Both the position numbers and the translations under genes were made by a program. A DNA stretch of 64,000 nt. Origin: Mesorhizobium sp. 1M-11. GTDB taxonomy: Bacteria > Pseudomonadota > Alphaproteobacteria > Rhizobiales > Rhizobiaceae. The notes beneath the pieces are model-generated. The model worked only from the letters and a program-made list of their open reading frames with translations. It did no database searches and was not told the origin of the DNA. The stretch is taken from the NCBI RefSeq assembly GCF_001303895.1, contig NZ_LJSD01000051.1, forward strand, positions 186,001 to 250,000. Direction: 5' to 3'. Each line of letters starts with the position of its first letter. Position 1 is the first letter of the stretch. Positions 15,935 to 24,102 of this stretch are shown here, piece after piece.

Positions 15935-16696
15935 TCAGAAGCCGTGCAGTGCGCCACCGTCGACCACAATGATGTGGCCGGTCACATAGGCCGCGGCGCG
16001 CGAGGCGAGATAGGTCATGGCCCAGCCGATATCGGCGCCTTCGCCGAAACGACCCATGGGGATGCGGCTGTTGATCTTGCGCGCCCGTTCCGGATCGGCC
16101 GCGGTCGCCTGGCGCAGGAGCGCGGTGTCGATCCAGCCGGGCGCCACGCCGTTGACCCGCACGCCGGACGGCGCGAGTTCGGTCGCCAGCGCCCGCACCA
16201 TGCCGACATAGGCGGATTTCGCCGCGGAATAGCCGATCACGTTCGGGATGCCGAGGAACGAGCTCATCGAGGCGGTGAAGAGGATGCTGCCCTTCGCCGC
16301 CGAGACTTGCGGCAGGAAGGCGCGCGACAGGGCGAAGGCGCCGCCGACATGGACGTTCATGACCGCGTTGAAATCCTCGACGCTCATCGCCGCGAGCGGC
16401 TTCTTGACCGTATTGCCGGCATTGTTGACGAGGATCGAAACGCGGCCGGACTTCTGCTCGACATCGCTGGCGAATGCTTCCGCCGCCGCCGTATCGGTCA
16501 CGTCGAAGACGTGGCTGCCGGCGGCGGGGCCGAGCGTCTTGCAGGCCTTGGCGAGCTTTTCGGCATTGGTGCCGACGATCGTCACCCTGGCGCCGGCCTG
16601 GACGAAGCAGCTCGCGACCGCAAGGCCGAGACCGCTGCCGCCGCCGGTCACCAGCGCGTGTTCGCCTTTCAGGCCGAAGACATCCTCGAGGCTCAT
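15935..16696 (-). CDS. SDR-family oxidoreductase
   Basis: 253 aa classical short-chain dehydrogenase. TGGGSGLG at about 17-24 binds NAD(P), NNAGN is at about 89-93, a Ser lies in TASMSS, and YSAAK (about 155-159) is catalytic. It ends in a glycine-rich GHIIVVDGG. Its ATG overlaps the stop of the zinc dehydrogenase gene (ATGA), so it works in the same operon, likely oxidising or reducing a sugar-acid intermediate. Confidence 0.88.
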   Translation of the reverse strand: MSLEDVFGLKGEHALVTGGGSGLGLAVASCFVQAGARVTIVGTNAEKLAKACKTLGPAAGSHVFDVTDTAAAEAFASDVEQKSGRVSILVNNAGNTVKKPLAAMSVEDFNAVMNVHVGGAFALSRAFLPQVSAAKGSILFTASMSSFLGIPNVIGYSAAKSAYVGMVRALATELAPSGVRVNGVAPGWIDTALLRQATAADPERARKINSRIPMGRFGEGADIGWAMTYLASRAAAYVTGHIIVVDGGALHGF

Positions 16697-17727
16697 GCGT
16701 CTTTCCCCGCTTCGATCCTGACGACGATCTTGGTGAAGCCACCGGGATCCTTGTCCCAGGCTTCCATGGCGGCGGCGGCCTCCTTGATCGGCACGACGCG
16801 CGAGACGATGCGGTCGCCGGCATCCGGATGCTGCTTCAGATAGGCGATGACATCGTTGAAGTCGGCGATCTCGGAACCGCGCGACCCGCGGATGTCCATT
16901 TCCTTGAGCAGGAAATGCTTGGTGTCGTAAGCGATCGGATTCTTGGCGTAGCCGACATAGACGACCCGGCCGCAGGAGGCGACGAGGTCGATCGCCTGCC
17001 TAAAGGTCACGTCGGCGCCGACGGCTTCGATGACGACCTCGGCGCCGTCGCCATGGGTCAGTTCGAGAACACGCGCCGCGACATCCTCGGAGGAGGCATC
17101 GATGGTTTCGGCGGCGCCGAGCGCGCCGGCGACCTTGAGCTTGTCGGCGCTGAGGTCGACGGCGATCACCCGTGCGTCCCTTCTCACGGCACCAAGCAGG
17201 GCGCCGAGACCGATGACGCCGCAGCCAAGGACGACGACGGTCTCCCCTGCTCGCAGCTCCGAGCGGCGCACGGCATGGAAACCGACGGCGATCGGCTCGA
17301 TCAGCGCCAGGTCGCGCTGGCGCATGCCGTCGACAGGGATGACCTTGGCGACAGGGACGACCACGGTCGAGGTCATGGCGCCTTCGCGCTGCACGCCCAT
17401 GGTCTGATTGTTCCTGCAGGCGTTGGGCCGGCCAAGGCGGCAGGCATGGCACGCGTCGCAGTTGAAATAGGGCAGGATGGTCACCGGCTGACCGATCGCC
17501 AGCCCGCTGACGCCGTCGCCGAGCGCGGCGACGGTGCCGGAGATTTCATGGCCCGGCACGCGCGGATAGGAGACCAGCGGGTTCAGGCCGCGGAACGAGG
17601 TGAGATCGGAACCGCAATACCCGACATAGTCCATGCGCACGGCAACGTCGCCGGGACCGGGCATCGGCATCGGCAGGTCGATCAGCGAGATCCTGCCGGG
17701 CTGGTCGAGACAGACGGCTTTCATCAT
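16693..17727 (-). CDS. Zinc-dependent alcohol/polyol dehydrogenase
   Basis: 344 aa MDR-superfamily enzyme. Catalytic zinc: Cys in GYCGSD and the GHE motif; structural zinc: four Cys in FNCDACHACRLGRPNAC; NAD fold: GCGVIGLGALLG. The order and length match L-idonate/sorbitol/galactitol dehydrogenases. Two Met codons (17727, 17724) are possible starts. Coupled by ATGA to the SDR gene. Together they suggest sequential oxidation and reduction around a keto-sugar acid. Confidence 0.88.
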   Translation of the reverse strand: MMKAVCLDQPGRISLIDLPMPMPGPGDVAVRMDYVGYCGSDLTSFRGLNPLVSYPRVPGHEISGTVAALGDGVSGLAIGQPVTILPYFNCDACHACRLGRPNACRNNQTMGVQREGAMTSTVVVPVAKVIPVDGMRQRDLALIEPIAVGFHAVRRSELRAGETVVVLGCGVIGLGALLGAVRRDARVIAVDLSADKLKVAGALGAAETIDASSEDVAARVLELTHGDGAEVVIEAVGADVTFRQAIDLVASCGRVVYVGYAKNPIAYDTKHFLLKEMDIRGSRGSEIADFNDVIAYLKQHPDAGDRIVSRVVPIKEAAAAMEAWDKDPGGFTKIVVRIEAGKDA

Positions 17728-17732
17728 GGTGA

Positions 17733-18842
17733 TCAGACCTCGGCGATGGTGCTGTTTTCGATGACGTCCCAGTCGATCTCGACGCCGAGGCCGGGGCCGG
17801 AGGGCGGGGTCGCGTAGCCGTCCTTGATCGGCAGCGGCTGCTTGAGACCGAAGGCGAAGTTCTCGATCGGGTAGAGCAGTTCGAAGAAGTCGCAGTTCCT
17901 GATCGCGGCGGCGCAATGCAGGTTGACGATCTCCATCGGGTGGAAGATCGCGGTGTGGATCTCGCAGTTGACGCCGAAGGCCTCGGCAAGGCGCGCGGTC
18001 TTCATGACGCCGGTGACGCCGCCCGTCCAGGACACGTCCGCGCGGACGCGGTCGACGACGCGGGTCGAGATGCATTCGGCGATCGAGTAGGGATGCTTGG
18101 CTAGCACCTCGGTGCCGACGAGCGGGATTTCCAGCGTGCGGGCGAGCTCGCGCAGGGAATGGACATCCTCGTCGTAGAGCGGCTCCTCCAGCCAATAGAA
18201 GCCAAGCCGTTCCAGCTCGCGGCCGAAGCGGATCGACTGTTCGAGGTTGAACATCGAGACCGGATCGGACATCAGCGTGAAATCCGGACCGACGGCGGCG
18301 CGAACCTGGCGATGGACGTCGATGTCGTAGTCGAGATCGAGGCCGGGCGTGTGCAGCTTGTAGGCCCTCAGGCCCTCGCCCTTGGCACGCAGCGCCTCGT
18401 TCACGTAATCCTGCGGATCGGACAGGATCATCGAGCTGCCATAGACCGGCACGCTCTCGCGATAGGCGCCGAGATATTTGTAGAGCGGCTGGCCGGCCGC
18501 GGCGGCGGAAAGCAGCCACAGGCAGGTGTCGAACGGCCCATAGGCATAGATCGGCAGGTGCCCCCACCAGCGATCGGCAACGCGGAAATCGTGCCAGGCC
18601 TTTTCGCGGTCGAGTGGATCGCGGCCGATGAAGAACGGACGCAGCGTATCGGCGATCAGCCGGCCGGCGCCCGGCGCCGAGCGGCCGGCGAAGCCGAAAG
18701 CAGTCGCCTCCAGCCCCGTATCCGTCATCATGGTGACGGTCAGGAATTCGAACTTCGCGAAATCCCCGGTTCGAAATGCGCTGGCGGCAAAATCGCCCGG
18801 TTTGCGCTGGCAGCAGCGCACTTTCACGTCCGTGATCTTCAT
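17733..18842 (-). CDS. Enolase-superfamily acid-sugar dehydratase (MR/MLE), first copy
   Basis: 369 aa from the ATG at 18842. The metal ligands are in SDPV (Asp), LEEPL (Glu) and GTEVL (Glu); Lys in AYKLHTPG, Asp in RADVSWTGG and His in CEIHTAIF form a mandelate-racemase-type active site. Such enzymes abstract the proton next to a carboxylate and dehydrate sugar acids. It ends 5 bp before the zinc dehydrogenase gene, the first of the downstream enzymes. The second enolase-family gene of the locus is on the other strand at 22745. Confidence 0.88.
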   Translation of the reverse strand: MKITDVKVRCCQRKPGDFAASAFRTGDFAKFEFLTVTMMTDTGLEATAFGFAGRSAPGAGRLIADTLRPFFIGRDPLDREKAWHDFRVADRWWGHLPIYAYGPFDTCLWLLSAAAAGQPLYKYLGAYRESVPVYGSSMILSDPQDYVNEALRAKGEGLRAYKLHTPGLDLDYDIDVHRQVRAAVGPDFTLMSDPVSMFNLEQSIRFGRELERLGFYWLEEPLYDEDVHSLRELARTLEIPLVGTEVLAKHPYSIAECISTRVVDRVRADVSWTGGVTGVMKTARLAEAFGVNCEIHTAIFHPMEIVNLHCAAAIRNCDFFELLYPIENFAFGLKQPLPIKDGYATPPSGPGLGVEIDWDVIENSTIAEV

Positions 18843-18905
18843 GGGGGAGCCTTCAATGAGCCGTGGCGGCAAGGTTGGGGCCGGGCGATCCCGACCCCGG
18901 ATGTT

Positions 18906-19682
18906 TCAGAAACGGGGCAGATCGACCTCGACGCCCATCCACTTCTTCTGCAGGGCCTGCAGCTCGCCCGTGGACTGGAGCATGAAGAGCTCGGTGTTCA
19001 GCCAGTGCAGCAGGTCCGGATCGTTGCGGCGCAGGCCGATGCCCATCGGCGCCTGGGCGACGATGAACTGCTTCTTGAGCGCGGAATTGTGCTCCTCGAC
19101 GGCACGGGCGAGCGCGCCGCTGGTGACGATGCCCTCGACCTGTCCCGCAAACAGCGCCTGCGAGGTGGAGGCGTCGTCGTCGTAGCGCTGCAGCTGCACG
19201 CCCTCGACGGCCTTCTTGGTCATGACGATGTCGTTGGTGCTGGCGCGCGTGACGCCGATCTTCATGCCCGCCAGGTCCTCGATCCTGGTGATGGGCTTGT
19301 CGGCCGGGCCGACATAGACCTGCTGGTCGACATAATAGGTGTTGGTGAAGGCGATCGCCTTGGCGCGCTCGGCGGTGATCGAGAACGAATAGATCACGAT
19401 GTCGAGCTTGCCCGAGGTCAGGTTCGGGATGCGGTTGGCGGCCGTGGTGTCGACGATGTTGGCCTTGACGCCGAGGTCGCGGGCGATCAGCTTCGCGACG
19501 GACACGTCGTAGCCGTCCGGCTGCATGCTGGCGTCCATCAGGCCATAGGGCGGCGTTCCCAGGCCGACGCCGACATTGATGGTTCCACGCTGGACGATGG
19601 TATCGAGCGCGCTTTCGGCCTTGGCCGGCAAAACGATCGCCAGCATGGCGGCGAGCCCGATGGCAAGCTTCTTCAACAGCAT
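18906..19682 (-). CDS. ABC importer, substrate-binding protein (family 3)
   Basis: 258 aa from the ATG at 19682, preceded by GGGAGGAAAG. Residues 1-22 are a Sec signal (cut after AKA). The mature protein is a type II binding fold of the polar-amino-acid family: GTINVGVGLGTPPYGLMD, GYDVSVAKLIARDLG, LTSGKLDIVIYSFSITAERA. It delivers its ligand to the two permeases just upstream and the ATPase at 21886. Because all neighbours are acid-sugar enzymes, the ligand may be a hydroxy acid rather than an amino acid. Confidence 0.9.
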   Translation of the reverse strand: MLLKKLAIGLAAMLAIVLPAKAESALDTIVQRGTINVGVGLGTPPYGLMDASMQPDGYDVSVAKLIARDLGVKANIVDTTAANRIPNLTSGKLDIVIYSFSITAERAKAIAFTNTYYVDQQVYVGPADKPITRIEDLAGMKIGVTRASTNDIVMTKKAVEGVQLQRYDDDASTSQALFAGQVEGIVTSGALARAVEEHNSALKKQFIVAQAPMGIGLRRNDPDLLHWLNTELFMLQSTGELQALQKKWMGVEVDLPRF

Positions 19683-19716
19683 GGCACTTTCCTCCCTTTG
19701 GTGATGGACTGGTTCT

Positions 19717-20370
19717 TCAGTTCGCTGTCTGGCGCAGCCGCCGCTCCAATCGGCGGCTGGCGTAGGACAGGGTCGAACAGATGACAAAGTAGATGGCCGC
19801 GACCGTCAGGTAGACCTGCAGCGGCTGGAACGTCGCGCTGGAGACGATCTGGCCTGCCCGCGTCAGTTCCACGAAGCCGACGATCGAAGCGAGCGCCGTG
19901 TTCTTGACGACCTGGACGGAGAAACCGACCGTCGGCGGAATGGCGACACGCAGGGCCTGGGGAACGATGACATCCAGCATGGTGTGGCGCCAGCCGAGCG
20001 CCAGCGCGAAGGCGGCCTCCCATTGCCCCTTGCTGATCGACTGGATCGATCCGCGCCAGATCTCACCGAGGAACGCGCTGCTGTAGAGGGTGAAGCCGAT
20101 GCCGGCGGCATAGATCGCCGGCAGGTCGTAGCCCAGATTGGTGACGCCGAAATAGGCGATGAAAAGGGTGACCAGCAGGGGCGTTCCCTGGATGACGTAG
20201 ATATAGGCCTGCGCGATCCAGCGCAGCCATGCGAGGCGCGAGAGCCGCATGAGAGCGATGATCGCGCCACCGATCGCGCCGCCCGCCAGCGCGATGATCG
20301 ACAGGACCACCGTCCAGGTCGCGCATTGCAGCAGGAAACCCACATGGTTGATGCCGAAGGTCTGGAACAT
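19717..20370 (-). CDS. ABC importer permease (His/Glu/Gln/Arg type), second
   Basis: 217 aa from ATG 20370. About five TM helices and the EAA loop QWEAAFALALGWRHTMLDVIVPQALRVAIPP, where it contacts the ATPase. Starts 2 bp after the stop of the first permease, so the two are co-translated and form a heterodimer. Confidence 0.9.
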   Translation of the reverse strand: MFQTFGINHVGFLLQCATWTVVLSIIALAGGAIGGAIIALMRLSRLAWLRWIAQAYIYVIQGTPLLVTLFIAYFGVTNLGYDLPAIYAAGIGFTLYSSAFLGEIWRGSIQSISKGQWEAAFALALGWRHTMLDVIVPQALRVAIPPTVGFSVQVVKNTALASIVGFVELTRAGQIVSSATFQPLQVYLTVAAIYFVICSTLSYASRRLERRLRQTAN

Positions 20371-20372
20371 GG

Positions 20373-21044
20373 TCAGCGCCCCGCATAACGGAAGGAGAAC
20401 AGGGCGCGGTCGATCAGCGCGAAGGCGCCTTTGAACGCGGCGGTCAAGGCGAGGTAGATCACGGCGACCACGAGATAGGCTTCGAGGCTTCGGAACGTCA
20501 GGCCCTGGACGTCGTTGGCGACGCCGGTCAGTTCCGGCACCGAGATGACCGAAACCACGCTGGAGGCCAGCATGATCAGGATGAACTGGCTGGTCAGCGC
20601 CGGGAAGATGGCGGAGATGGCCGGCAGCAGGACGACATAGCGGAAGGTCAGGTAAGGCGACATGCCGAGCGTGCGGGCCGCTTCCCTCTGGCCCTCGCCG
20701 ATCGTCTGGATGCCTGCGCGCACGATCTCGGTGATATAGGCGCCGGCATAAAGCGTCAGGGACAGAATGGCCGCCGTCATCTCCGAAATGCGGATGCCGA
20801 CCGAGGGCAGGCCGAAATAGACGATGTAGATCTGCACCAGGAACGGCGTGTTGCGGATGAGCTCCACATAGGCAGCGGCGATCGACGACAACACTTTCGA
20901 GCTGGAAAGGCGCATCAGCGCGCCGACGATGCCGACGCACATGCCGAGCACCAGCGCGGCGATCGACAGCGTCAGGGTCAACATCACGCCATGGACGAAG
21001 AGATCGCCGCGCGCGAACGTCCCGGAAAAATCTAGGTAGCCCAC
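20373..21044 (-). CDS. ABC importer permease (His/Glu/Gln/Arg type), first
   Basis: 223 aa, about five TM helices. EAA loop: GQREAARTLGMSPYLTFRYVVLLPAISAIFPAL. First gene of the minus-strand operon behind the GntR gene; the start is a little uncertain because no strong ribosome-binding site is seen (ATG 21044, GAACTGAGGAAC upstream). Confidence 0.9.
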   Translation of the reverse strand: MGYLDFSGTFARGDLFVHGVMLTLTLSIAALVLGMCVGIVGALMRLSSSKVLSSIAAAYVELIRNTPFLVQIYIVYFGLPSVGIRISEMTAAILSLTLYAGAYITEIVRAGIQTIGEGQREAARTLGMSPYLTFRYVVLLPAISAIFPALTSQFILIMLASSVVSVISVPELTGVANDVQGLTFRSLEAYLVVAVIYLALTAAFKGAFALIDRALFSFRYAGR

Positions 21045-21081
21045 ACTTGTTCCTCAGTTCTTTCTAAAGAGGGCCTCAGCT

Positions 21082-21765
21082 CTAAAGCAGGCTCGGCTCC
21101 GTCGCCTGCGCGAGGACCTTCACCTCGCGCAGCGTGTTCTGCCGGCTTCTGTCGAGATGCAGCAGCAAGGCGGCGACGATCTGCTCTTTCCTGCCGGCGG
21201 CGACCGCATCCAGGATGTCCTGGTGCTCCTTGACCGAGCGGCTGTAGTCGCCCGGAATGGACACGAAGACCGTATGCGTCTGGCCGATGATGCGGGCATG
21301 CATGTCGGAGATCATCGGGATGTGGGCCGCGCCGACGAGCGTGCTGTGGAAGGCGCGGTCGTGCGACAGCGCCATGGCCAGGTCGTCCAGCGATGTGCCG
21401 CCTGCGTAGCGCCGATGGTTTGCCAGGCTCTCCGAAAGCCTGGCGTGCAAGGCGCCGTCGATGCGCCCCGCGTCGAAAGCAGCCTCGACGGCGCCCTTTT
21501 CGATCAGCACGCGCGCCGCATAGAGCTCTTCGACATCGTCCTGGTTCAAGCTGCGGACAACCATGCCGCGGCGTGCGGAATTCACCAGGAGACCGTCGGC
21601 TTCCAGACGCAGGCAGGCTTCCTTCACCGGCGTGGGGCTGATCCCGAGATCCGCCGCAAGCTCGTTCGGCAGCAGCCGTTGGCCGCCCGCCAGCCTGCCG
21701 CTGACGATGCGCGAACGCAGTTCCTGATAGGCCTGCTCGGCCAAGGTCGTCTTGATCATGCTCAT
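21082..21765 (-). CDS. GntR-family (FCD) transcriptional regulator, acid-sugar locus
   Basis: 227 aa. N-terminal winged HTH: AYQELRSRIVSGRLAGGQRLLPNELAADLGISPTPVKEACLRLEADGLL. C-terminal FCD domain with metal-type residues: D in SHDRAFHSTLVGAAHIPM, H in EHQDILDAV and H in LLLHLDRSRQ. FCD regulators respond to carboxylic or sugar acids. It is the first gene transcribed leftward and is divergent from the ATPase gene; a 22 bp AT palindrome between them is the probable operator. Confidence 0.9.
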   Translation of the reverse strand: MSMIKTTLAEQAYQELRSRIVSGRLAGGQRLLPNELAADLGISPTPVKEACLRLEADGLLVNSARRGMVVRSLNQDDVEELYAARVLIEKGAVEAAFDAGRIDGALHARLSESLANHRRYAGGTSLDDLAMALSHDRAFHSTLVGAAHIPMISDMHARIIGQTHTVFVSIPGDYSRSVKEHQDILDAVAAGRKEQIVAALLLHLDRSRQNTLREVKVLAQATEPSLL

Positions 21766-21811
21766 GACCCAAGCATCGGACTGCTTTCGTCCCGACGCAA
21801 GAAAAAAATTA

Positions 21812-21833
21812 AAAATAAAAAATTTTTTATTTT
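21812..21833. promoter_or_regulatory. 22 bp AT palindrome between gntR and ABC ATPase genes
   Basis: Perfect dyad with left arm AAAATAAAAAA and right arm TTTTTTATTTT in an otherwise GC-rich sequence. It lies 47 bp upstream of the GntR ATG and 53 bp upstream of the ATPase ATG, so one bound dimer could control both directions. The adjacent A-tracts would also make the DNA bent and promoter-prone. Confidence 0.6.
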
Positions 21834-21885
21834 CCGATCTCGACCTTTCGGGTTACAAGCCGCTCCAGACAAGGAGGAGGAGCTC

Positions 21886-22632
21886 ATGAACGGAAACGGC
21901 AACGCTTTCGTGAGGATGCGGGACGCGGTGAAGATGTTCGGCACCTTCCAGGCGCTCGACCATGTCAGTCTCGACGTCGCCAGGGGCGAGAAGATCGTCA
22001 TCTGCGGGCCGTCAGGCTCCGGGAAGTCGACGCTGATCCGCTGCATCAACGGTCTCGAGGAGCTGCAGCAAGGCTCGGTGGAGATCGACGGCAAGCCGCT
22101 TGTCGAGAAATCCCATGGCCGGATCGCGCCGCGTCGCGACATCGGCATGGTGTTTCAGCAATTCAACCTCTTTCCACATCTGAAGGTGATCGAGAACTGC
22201 ACGCTCGCGCCGACCCGCGTGCTTGGGACATCGAAGAAGGAAGCCTCGGAGAAGGCGATGGAGATGCTGCGCAAGGTGCGCATCACCGACCAGGCGGAGA
22301 AATATCCGTCCCAGCTTTCCGGCGGCCAGCAGCAGCGTGTCGCGATCGCCCGCGCGCTCTGCATGCAGCCCAAGATCATGCTGTTCGACGAACCGACCTC
22401 GGCGCTCGATCCCGAGATGGTCAAGGAAGTGCTGGACACGATGGTGTCGCTGGCCTCGGAAGGCATCACGATGATCTGCGTGACCCATGAGATGGGCTTC
22501 GCCAGCCAGGTCGCGGACCGCGTCGTGTTCATGGACAAGGGCCGGATCGTCGAGGAAGGGACACCGAAGGAGTTCTTCGCCGCGCCCAAGCATCAGCGCT
22601 CGCGCGAATTCCTCTCCCAGCTCCTGCACTGA
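21886..22632 (+). CDS. ABC importer ATP-binding protein (amino-acid type)
   Basis: 248 aa from the ATG at 21886, preceded by AAGGAGGAGG. Walker A GPSGSGKST (about 45-53), Q-loop in GMVFQQFNLFPHL, signature LSGGQQQRVAIARAL, Walker B IMLFDEP and switch His in CVTHEMGFA. This is the GlnQ/HisP class and fits the two permeases and family-3 binding protein encoded on the opposite strand; splitting of an importer over divergent transcripts is unusual but makes a complete set. Confidence 0.92.
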   Translation: MNGNGNAFVRMRDAVKMFGTFQALDHVSLDVARGEKIVICGPSGSGKSTLIRCINGLEELQQGSVEIDGKPLVEKSHGRIAPRRDIGMVFQQFNLFPHLKVIENCTLAPTRVLGTSKKEASEKAMEMLRKVRITDQAEKYPSQLSGGQQQRVAIARALCMQPKIMLFDEPTSALDPEMVKEVLDTMVSLASEGITMICVTHEMGFASQVADRVVFMDKGRIVEEGTPKEFFAAPKHQRSREFLSQLLH

Positions 22633-22640
22633 CAAACCCT

Positions 22641-22735
22641 AGAGCGTTTCCGTTTCGCGGAAACGCTCTAACTCTTTGTTTTTACGCAATTCCGGACGGA
22701 AAACCGCTGCGCACTTTTCCTGGAATTACTCTAGA
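22641..22735. repeat. Palindromic repeat with terminator-like hairpin
   Basis: Perfect 12 bp stem AGAGCGTTTCCG-TTTCG-CGGAAACGCTCT (22641-22669) followed by TAACTCTTTGTTTTT, so it can stop transcription of the ATPase gene. The next ~60 bp (ACGCAATTCCGGACGGAAAA, then CGCTGCGCACTTTTCCTGGAATTACT) are a repeat shared with 25680-25735. Confidence 0.7.
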
Positions 22736-22744
22736 GGCCTCGAC

Positions 22745-23863
22745 ATGCAAATCGCTTCCGTCCAACCGTTCATCCTGCATCTTCCCCTGACATCGGATTC
22801 CATTTCGGACTCGACGCACAACATCACCCACTGGGGCGTCGTCGGCGCGAAGATCGTCACGACCGACGGGCTGGAAGGATATGGCTTCACGGGGACGCAT
22901 GCGCATCTCGCCTCCGACCGGCTGATCACCTCCTGCATCAGCGATTGCTACGCGCCGCTGCTGATCGGCGAGGATGCCTCGGATCATCAGCGCCTCTGGA
23001 GGAAGCTCGCGCGCTATCCGGCCCTGCAATGGGTCGGCCGGGCGGGAATCACCCATCTGGCGCTGGCGGCAGTCGACGTCGCACTCTGGGACTTGAAGGC
23101 GAAGAAGGCCGGCGTTCCGCTGTGGAGCCAGCTCGGCGGTGCTCGCACCGATGCGCTGGAGGCCTACAACACCGACATCGGCTGGCTCTCCTTCGATCTG
23201 GCAACGCTTCTGGAGGGTTCGGCAAAGGCGGTGGAGGAAGACGGCTTCACCCGCATCAAGATCAAGGTCGGCCACGACGATCCGATTGCCGATATCGAGC
23301 GGCTGACGGCGGTGCGCAAGCGCGTCGGCTCGAAGGTCCGCATGGCCATCGACGGAAACGGCAAATGGGACCTGCCGACCTGCCAGCGTTTCTGCGCGCT
23401 CGCCCGCGATCTCGACATCTACTGGTTCGAGGAGCCGCTCTGGTACGATGACGTCGCCGGCCATGCGACGCTTGCCCGCAACACGTCGATCCCGGTCGCG
23501 CTCGGCGAGCAGCTCTATACGGTCGACGCTTTCCGCAGCTTCATCGATGCGGGCGCGGTCGCCTATGTCCAGCCCGACGTCACACGTCTCGGCGGCATCA
23601 CCGAATACATCCAGGTGGCGGACCTCGCGCTGGCGCACCGGCTCCCCGTCGTTCCCCATGCCGGCGAGATGAGCCAGGTGCATGTGCATCTGAGCTACTG
23701 GCACCCGGCGTCGACGATCCTGGAATACATCCCCTGGATCAAGGATCACTTCCGGGAACCGGCCAATGTCGTCGACGGCGTCTTCCAGCGCCCGCAGCAG
23801 CCCGGCGCCGGCACGACGCCGCTTCCGGCAAGCATGGAGCGATACGGCAAGAGCCTGGGGTGA
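22745..23863 (+). CDS. Enolase-superfamily acid-sugar dehydratase/racemase (MR/MLE), second copy
   Basis: 372 aa from ATG 22745. KIKVG carries the acid/base Lys; metal ligands lie in MAIDGNG (Asp), WFEEPL (Glu) and ALGEQL (Glu); the QPDVTRLGG Asp and VVPHAGEMSQ His form a mandelate-racemase-type dyad. The sequence differs clearly from the copy at 17733, so the two are not recent duplicates and may act on different epimers. It follows the ABC ATPase gene across a hairpin. Confidence 0.87.
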   Translation: MQIASVQPFILHLPLTSDSISDSTHNITHWGVVGAKIVTTDGLEGYGFTGTHAHLASDRLITSCISDCYAPLLIGEDASDHQRLWRKLARYPALQWVGRAGITHLALAAVDVALWDLKAKKAGVPLWSQLGGARTDALEAYNTDIGWLSFDLATLLEGSAKAVEEDGFTRIKIKVGHDDPIADIERLTAVRKRVGSKVRMAIDGNGKWDLPTCQRFCALARDLDIYWFEEPLWYDDVAGHATLARNTSIPVALGEQLYTVDAFRSFIDAGAVAYVQPDVTRLGGITEYIQVADLALAHRLPVVPHAGEMSQVHVHLSYWHPASTILEYIPWIKDHFREPANVVDGVFQRPQQPGAGTTPLPASMERYGKSLG

Positions 23864-24013
23864 AGCCTGGGCGATCCAAAGGCCACCGAGACCATTTCCC
23901 ATAGCGAGGCTGAGACACGTGGAGCGGAAGTTCCCAGCCTCCGTCAGACCTTCCAACGTCGCCAGCCGCCTGTGGACCTCGGGGCACCGGGCGTCAACGC
24001 CACCCGCTTCGTG

Positions 24014-24031
24014 ATTTTTTGCGCAAAAAAT
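24014..24031. promoter_or_regulatory. Palindromic operator ATTTTTTGCGCAAAAAAT
   Basis: Perfect 18 bp dyad about 72 bp upstream of the serine-hydrolase start. Related dyads occur at 24948-24963, 31912-31925 and 32107-32127, all around the GntR gene at 24982 and its neighbours, and nowhere else noticed in the window. Probably a binding site of that GntR regulator. Confidence 0.65.
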
Positions 24032-24102
24032 ATTTACTGTCTCCCTCGCCTGCACTAGGGTCGCAAGCGAGTTCAATCGGTCTGTCTGCCACGGAGATCA
24101 CC

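Noticed and set aside
21812..21833. AT palindrome read as a terminator
   Set aside because: No GC stem and it lies between divergent starts, where a terminator would make no sense.
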